Below, in pieces: positions 57,960 through 64,000 of a stretch of 64,000 nucleotides of DNA. The stretch lies in contig NC_089495.1 of the NCBI RefSeq assembly GCF_036850765.1, forward strand, positions 62,224,410-62,288,409, read 5' to 3'. Below the pieces are notes generated by a model. The model saw nothing but the letters and a program-made list of their open reading frames with translations. It was not told where the DNA came from and ran no database searches. How positions within the stretch are numbered: position 1 is the first letter of the stretch; each line of letters begins with the position of its first letter. The DNA is from Saccopteryx bilineata. Its lineage: Eukaryota; Chordata; Mammalia; Chiroptera; Emballonuridae. The position numbers were made by a program, and so were the translations under genes.

Positions 57960-58243
57960 TTTTTGTTGCAGAGACAGAGAAAGGTACAGATAGGAACAGA
58001 CAGGAAGGAAGAGAGATGAGAAGCATCAATTCTTTGTTGCAGTTCCTTAGTTGTTCATTGATTGCTTTCTCATATGTGCCTTGACAGGGCAGCTACAGCA
58101 GACCGAGTGACTCCTGGTCTCAAGCCAATGACCATGGGGTCATGTCTATGACTCCATACTCGAGCAGGTGACCTTAGGGGTTCGAACCTGGGTCTTCTTC
58201 GGCCCAGTCTGATGCTCTGTCCACTGCGCTACTGCCTGGGCAA
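57917..58243 (-). mobile_element. Type S SINE, minus, with (ATTT)n tail
   Basis: (TTAT)n at 57917-57963 is the tail on plus, then GAGAAGCATCAATTCTTTG, TGCCTTGACAGGGCAGC and the B-box reverse GGTTCGAACC. It ends at the reverse head (CACTGCGCTACTGCCTGGG). Confidence 0.92.
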
Positions 58244-59084
58244 AGCCATATGTAATTTCTTAAAAAAGAAATATCAGAGTATCATACGACACCGGGATTT
58301 CACCTATTGTTACACTGTAATAGTTTGTTCTCATTCTGTCAAATCTGAGTGGTGACCCAGTCCTATATAACCATTGATGTATCTCTGTCTTTGGTGACCA
58401 AGGATGAGCTTGTCCCTCTCTACATTTGCTGTCATTCTTCCCTTTCCTTAAGAATAACAAATGTTCACTGATAAGCAGCTGTAAGGGCCCATTTTATGCT
58501 CTAGAACCCCAGAAGTCCAACCAGTCTTCCTTCATTTAGCCGTTCACTGTCTCCTTCTGTCCAAGCTGGTAGTGTTTCTGCTGAGATGGTTGACTGTATC
58601 CACATGTCAAATGCCTGATCTCTTTAACAAATAGTTATCAAGATACACTCTGGGCATTTTTCCAGAATATGGCTTTCTTATTTTTTTTGTTTTGTTTTGT
58701 GGACAGGCTAATAACTTAAAAAAAAAAAAATCAATTCCAATTTTATTTAACAATTTCTTCTTTAATTTATCTTTCTTCTCACTTTTTACTATAAACTGTA
58801 AAAACAACAACAACCCAGTTCATAACTTATAAATTCTACTTTCCATAAAACAGTAGAATACAATTCAGCCAAGTTCTCTGCCACTTTATAATAACAGTCA
58901 CCTTCCATCAGTTTCCAATAACATTGTTTCACATTTATGTCTGAGACCTCCCCAGATGTATCTCTGACATTCACATTTCTAGCAACAGTCTCTTAAAGGC
59001 AATTAAAGTTATTTCTGTAATGTTCCTCAAGACTCTTCTAGCCTCTACCCATTACCCAATTCCAAAACCACATCCACATTTTTA
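58244..59084. other. Unannotated stretch
   Basis: No repeat named. Minus frames 58260-58460, 58607-58813 and 58789-58974 have no recognisable domains. Confidence 0.4.
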
Positions 59085-59490
59085 GGTATCTGTTGCTAGG
59101 TAGGGCTCAGGTAACAAAGTACCATAAACTGGGCAGCTTAAACAAGAAAGTTATTGTCTGACAGTTCTGAAAACTTGTAGTCCAAAATGAAGATGTCACA
59201 GTATCTTTAGGGTATTAAGAAGGATCAGTTCTATGCCTTCCTCTGAGCTTCTGGTAATTCCTTGACTTGTGGAACTATAACTCCAATTTTCTGGGAGTTC
59301 TCCCTAGTGTATGTGTGTGTATTTATTCCAGATGTCCTCTTTTTATAAGGACACCAGTCTTTCTCAACTCCAGTATGCTCTTAACTCATGGTATCTGCAA
59401 TGACCCTATTTCTAAATAATATCACATTATGACAAACTTGATATTAGAACTTCGACATATGGAGGAGGGGAAAATTCAACCAGTAGCATG
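59085..59490 (-). mobile_element. Old MaLR-type LTR, minus
   Basis: GGTAACAAAGTACCATAAAC, GGGCAGCTTAAACAAGAAAG, TATAAGGACACCAGTC and AACTTCGACATATGGAGGA run in the reverse order of the family seen at 49069. Confidence 0.7.
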
Positions 59491-59889
59491 CTATGTTTTA
59501 ATAAATAACATTTAGCTGATGTTTATCATTATACATATATTACTATAGGAAAAGTTCTTATGTATGTTTATTTTTTTCTTGTAGACTTTTGCTTTTGTTA
59601 TGACATAGAAATGAGAAAATGAAAGCTGGGAAAGAACAAAATATTTTAAGACTATTAGTTCTCCTTGACTAAAACTGCAAACTATAAATTAAAGTAGTTT
59701 ATATGCTTAAAGATTTTGATTTGGCATCATTGATTTCTTGGAAACTGCAGGTTAGTTTCACAAAGTGTATCAAACCTAGGAGGTTTATATTAAGTTAAAT
59801 TACAACTCCCTTCAAGTTATTGACAATATTTCTTCAAACTGTACTTTTGATATGAAATCATACACATAAAAATTAACTTTAAGTATATT
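59491..59889. other. Unannotated stretch
   Basis: Nothing recognised. Confidence 0.35.
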
Positions 59890-59897
59890 ACAAAATA

Positions 59898-60240
59898 GCA
59901 TGACCAGGCGATTGCACAGTGGATAGAGTGTCGGTCTGGGAGGCGGAAGATCCAGATTCGAAACCCAGAGGTCACTGGCTTGAGCGCAGGCTCATGTGGT
60001 TTGAGCAAGTCTCACCAGCTTGAGCCCAAGGTCACTGACTTGAGCAAGGGGTCACTAGGTCTGCTGTAGCCCCCTAGTCAAGGTACATATGAGAAAGCAA
60101 TCAATGAGAAACTAAGCTGTTGCAATGAAGAATTGATGCTTCTAATCTCTCTCCCTTCTGGTCTGTCTCTCCCTATCTGTCCCTCTCTCTGTCTCTGTCC
60201 ACAAAAAAAAAGGAAAATAATTTAAAAAATAAAGAAAATG
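59898..60240 (+). mobile_element. Type S SINE, plus
   Basis: Head GCATGACCAGGCGATTGCAC, B-box-like GATTCGAAACC, tail GATGCTTCTAATCTCTCTCC. An 8-bp TSD ACAAAATA (59890-59897, 60241-60248) is likely. Confidence 0.93.
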
Positions 60241-60248
60241 ACAAAATA

Positions 60249-60960
60249 CAATACTCCATAATAAGGTTTCCATTACATTAATATTAGAAATATATAAACT
60301 TGTAACATAGGCAGATAGTGATGTTTAAATAAGGCTTTTTGTGACAAAAATTGCTTACCATGATCCCCTATCAAATTTTTATACATCCTTGAGTAAATGT
60401 AATTTGCCTAATAGAGATAAATTGCCCTTCTTTAACGTTATTTGATCCACTGTAAATAACATAATCAGATAATCTCTCCCCCATATGAGAGGATTTTCAG
60501 TGGTCTAAACTAATTGCATATATAAATACAAGGATGACAGAAAAATAAAATTTTTAATGGTTTATTAAAATAATTTGCAAAATTAGAAAAACATTAAAAG
60601 TTAAGCCCTAGATAAGTGTTTGCATTACATATTTTTTTTCCAGATCTGAGGTTGTTACTCTTGTTCCTAAGGACTGTATATTTTGGAATTATAGTAGTGA
60701 CTATAGATAGAAGTTTATGTATCTATTCACTTGAAACATTTATAATAATTTTTATAATTTAGATACATGAAAAAGTTAAAAGGTGCTATTTTATCTTAGA
60801 GAAATATGAATCACAAGATTATTTGAAAGTCTTGAAGGTGTAGAATTTAGGAAAAGCAAATTAAAGGAAATTCACCTTCTAAATCACTGGAAATTATATA
60901 GTAAAAAGGATGACTTAAATGAGAGTTAAATGTATATATATGATTGTTAGTTCACCATAT
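60249..60960. other. Unannotated AT-rich stretch
   Basis: Nothing recognised. Confidence 0.4.
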
Positions 60961-60978
60961 GTAGCTTATTTCCTAGAG

Positions 60979-61422
60979 TGTCTTTAACATCCCCATCCAG
61001 GACTGCAGGAGAACTGAAGCTTGACCTTACCATACCCCCTGAGGAGAGCTACTGAAGCAGGAAATTTCCATACCCCCTGAGAAGATGGCGCCAAGAAGCA
61101 ATAAAGACTGCAATTAAAGCAAAATTCCATGGAGAAGAAATTACGATCCTGGTAAATGGTCATCTTGCTTGATGGCTCTTACAATGCCGGGACACCTGCT
61201 AACCTGGTTTATGACTAACTGCATGCCCTCCATTGTACTAACTTCAAATGAAAAAGTATATAATCAGCCCTCACAACTGAGATCATAAGGCAGGCTTTGG
61301 GCTGGCATATGCCCCCTGTCTTCTCAAGTTGCTGGTAATCTTGATTAAAGATGCCTGTTTTCCTTTAGACCCAGTCTCTGCTTATTGGCTATTGCTGAGT
61401 TGGGTCACCTCAACCCTATACA
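60979..61422 (+). mobile_element. Probable solo LTR, plus
   Basis: GC-richer block with the layout of an LTR: TG start (TGTCTTTAAC, uncertain), TATA-like GTATATAATC at 61256-61265, polyadenylation-like GATTAAAG at about 61343, and CTATACA end at 61422. Contains GAGGAGAGCTACTGAAGCAGG and a diverged echo TACCCCCTGAGAAG. No TSD was found, so the borders are tentative. Unrelated to the other LTRs here. Confidence 0.6.
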
Positions 61423-64000
61423 AATTGTAGTCTGGTAACATGGTGAGCACTGTTACTTTGTAACAGGAAAAAAACCTTAACAACCAGAAATGGAATTAAG
61501 GGCAGGGACACTGGGCGAGAACCCTGGGCCCCAACTTCTGAAGTGCCCTGAAAAAGCCCAACTTTATGCTTTTTTTCTAATGACACCAAGTTTGATTTCA
61601 TATGTGCAATTTTAACATTAATAGTACATAATATTTTTTTTATTTCTTTAAAAATATGATTAATATGTACTTTTATTTTCCCTCTCTCTCCTTTTCTTAA
61701 GGGACCCAATATTTTCTTCTGTGCCCAGGGCCTCAACCTACCTTAATCTACCTCTAATAACAACCTTTTTTTATTTTAAATTATTAAACAAGAGAAACCT
61801 ATGACTGATAAAAAAAAAAGCATCTAAGATTTTAATGTAAAAAAACTTGCATTTTAAAGAAACATTGTAATAATCTATCTTGGGAATAAAATATTCTTTT
61901 CTTGGAGAAAATAAAAAGTATCAGGAATTTAGCATCAAAGTTTTTAACTTCACAGATGTCATCTGCAACTCTGTTAGCATATCCTTGGATACAATCCACT
62001 TCAGAGTTGAATCCTTAAGTGTTACAGTCTAATCCAAAACTTTGACTTTTGTCTCTAGGCAGAAAAGGAAATATTAAAAATATAAAATAAAAATTAGTGC
62101 CAGAGGCGACAGTGGCTAGGGGACTGGGTGGAAAAGGTAAAGGAATTCACAAGTACGGAGTAGTAGTTACAAAATAGTCATGGAAATATAGTTGATATTA
62201 TTGAAATAATTATGTATGGTGCCAGATTGGCACTGGTAATATAGAAGGAAACACTTTGGAAAGTATGTGATTGTCTAACCACAATGCTGCATCTGAAACT
62301 AATTCAAAATAACATTGAAAATAATGTGAAATTGAAAAATGAAATAAATAATTTAACAAAAATTCAAGAAGAGGATTTTAATATTCTATTGTAATCTAAA
62401 AGTAGATTTCAATAAAAGAAAACTTTATAAATTGGTTGTGATTAATTTGTTGTGCTCTTTTAAAAATTCACAAGTAATTTATAAATTAACCCGCATGTTG
62501 TTAAAATTTAGTTGTATTAGAATTATAAAATTTCTAAAATTTGTACAATAAAATAAAAGTAAAAAGTAAACTACATGAATTTTCAAAAACACATCTAGAA
62601 GAGAAGATTTGAATCCACCAGGTACTGTGACATTGCAAAAGCTGTTGCTATTAAAACCAGTATAGTCTTCGTATAAACAGAAATAAGCAAGCACCTGTAA
62701 AAAAACAAGTGGAGAGCTCAAGAAATATAACTGTGAACTTCCAGAAACTAATGTTATCAGTAACATTAATTAAACAGTTAGAAAAACAGACCCATTACAT
62801 TACCAAAAGCTAAGCAAGATGCTGTCTGTATTTTACCACATAGAAAAGTGAGCCCAAAATGAACTAATGACCAGAATTGTAAAAGGACAGATTGTAACCT
62901 AATAGGCAAGATTAGAAAATACCTTTGCATCAGAGTGAACGTCTCTTAAATTGCCTAAAATGTACAAAAGATGTGTTTTTTCATTGTCAAATTTGACTGA
63001 CTCAAAATTAAGATTTTATATTAAATAAAAATAAGGTAAACTAGGTAAAAAATTAGTGAATTAATCTGTGACATTTTAAAACAGTAAGAAATTAACATTT
63101 AGCTTATATAAAAGAAACCCACAAAGCAAAAAGAGTATTTGAAAAACCTAAATGAAAATAATTTGCAAGAAAATTTCATTAGTTAATATGCACATAGAAA
63201 AATGCTTAATATTACTAGTACAGGTAATCCTAAAAGCACAGATTAATATAACATTATATTACTCTAAATTTAATGAAATAAAATGCTATTATATATAATA
63301 TAATGAATTTGAGAGATTTCATGACAATCTCCTATGTACTCACGGGGAGACAAAAATTTACTTCAGTTATTCTGTCAATGAGTTAGCCTTATTTAATAAA
63401 ATTAACCCAAAACAGCTGCTCAATTAAATAATAATCCCATTCTTGGTTTCTTGTCCCCAAAGAATTTTTCACCAAATATGCTTGCCTTAGCATTATTTTT
63501 AATATAGAATTGCAGAGAGGCAACTTCCATCCCTATCTAGGAAAATAAATAAAAAGCAGTGAATTCATAATAAAGAACACTGTACAGCATATAAACTATC
63601 TGTTAAATGTATCAATATATACTGTAAAGCTAATAGGTCTTAAAAACAGTGTTGAAGAAAAATATAAGAATTGGAATGAGATTTATATTAACTCTACCAA
63701 ATTACTGTAAATTAAAAACAAAAAGATACACACAAACCTTACATCAGAACATGTTAATGTGGTTTCAGCTAAGGGATATTTGCATGGGAATAAATAAAAG
63801 AAATAAAATAAGAGAAAGTCCTATATAAGGCCTGATGATTACATACTATTAACTGAGCAGTCTGATAAACTCTTCATCATCTGAAAAGCACAATTAATCA
63901 ATTAAACAAACAATTATACAATTATAATTCTGAACTTCCCACTGTGCCTGAACTATAAAAATATCAGTTGTCATCAGTCAGATTCTCAATCCGCACAGGT
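61423..64000. other. Unannotated end stretch
   Basis: 61490-61560 is a GC-rich patch (GAACCCTGGGCCCC) echoed by GTGCCCAGGGCCTC at about 61722, perhaps the ends of an unnamed element. 61750-64000 is AT-rich with no repeat or gene that I can name. The minus frames 61416-61736 and 62479-62766 are unsupported. Confidence 0.4.

Noticed and set aside
58260..58460. 66-codon minus frame with varied composition
   Set aside because: No domain, no flanking gene signals, and it begins beside a SINE; equally likely by chance.
1..64000. CRISPR arrays, operons, prophage, bacterial promoters
   Set aside because: The only regularly spaced repeats are microsatellites and the 18-bp LTR triplet. All other features are mammalian retroelements and DNA transposons.

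Overview
This is mammalian, almost certainly bat, non-coding DNA. It is AT-rich, has no operons or ribosome binding sites, and is dense with tRNA-derived SINEs of three types. Type R is about 230 bp, with a CTGACCTGTGGTGGCGCAG head and a (CT)n tail. Type S is about 330 bp, with a CTGACCAGGTGGTGGCGCAG head. Type V is about 390 bp, with a GCCCTGGCCGGTTGGCTCAG head. From memory these match the Rhin-1-like and VES-like SINEs of Chiroptera, and their combination suggests a rhinolophoid bat (horseshoe or leaf-nosed group). No Alu is present. The species call is inference; membership in the bats is better supported.

I find no intact protein-coding gene. Nearly all open frames are antisense or frameshifted readings of SINEs, LTRs and L1s. 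Two weak exceptions are a coding-looking minus-strand frame at 18288-18551, possibly a retrocopy or orphan terminal exon, and a short plus-strand frame around 20010-20168. A third frame, coiled-coil-like and broken by one stop, lies inside an LTR element at 4237-4548.

Layout: 1-2795 holds a SINE tail and old antisense LINE fragments. 2796-6471 is a nested locus of two adjacent type R SINEs. The first is split by a 2.8 kb two-LTR element that itself carries a hAT transposon; the second is split by a solo LTR with a triplicated 18-bp repeat. 6472-30345 is diverged sequence with scattered SINEs, hAT elements, a Tigger1 remnant and L1 pieces. 30346-35352 is an L1 graveyard with several same-orientation 3' ends, a sense ORF2 piece split by a Tigger1 remnant, and a SINE. 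35353-43184 has SINEs, a mariner MITE and two hAT elements. 44261-50255 has old and younger LTRs, a double SINE, an unnamed inverted-repeat element and another hAT. 51923-64000 holds a hAT split by a SINE, old LTRs, a diverged direct duplication and more SINEs.

Nothing here resembles a new enzymatic or defence system. What is informative is the order of transposon insertions, readable from target-site duplications (TSDs), several of them perfect. I ran no alignment or database search. Family names come from recognition, and boundaries without a stated TSD are approximate.
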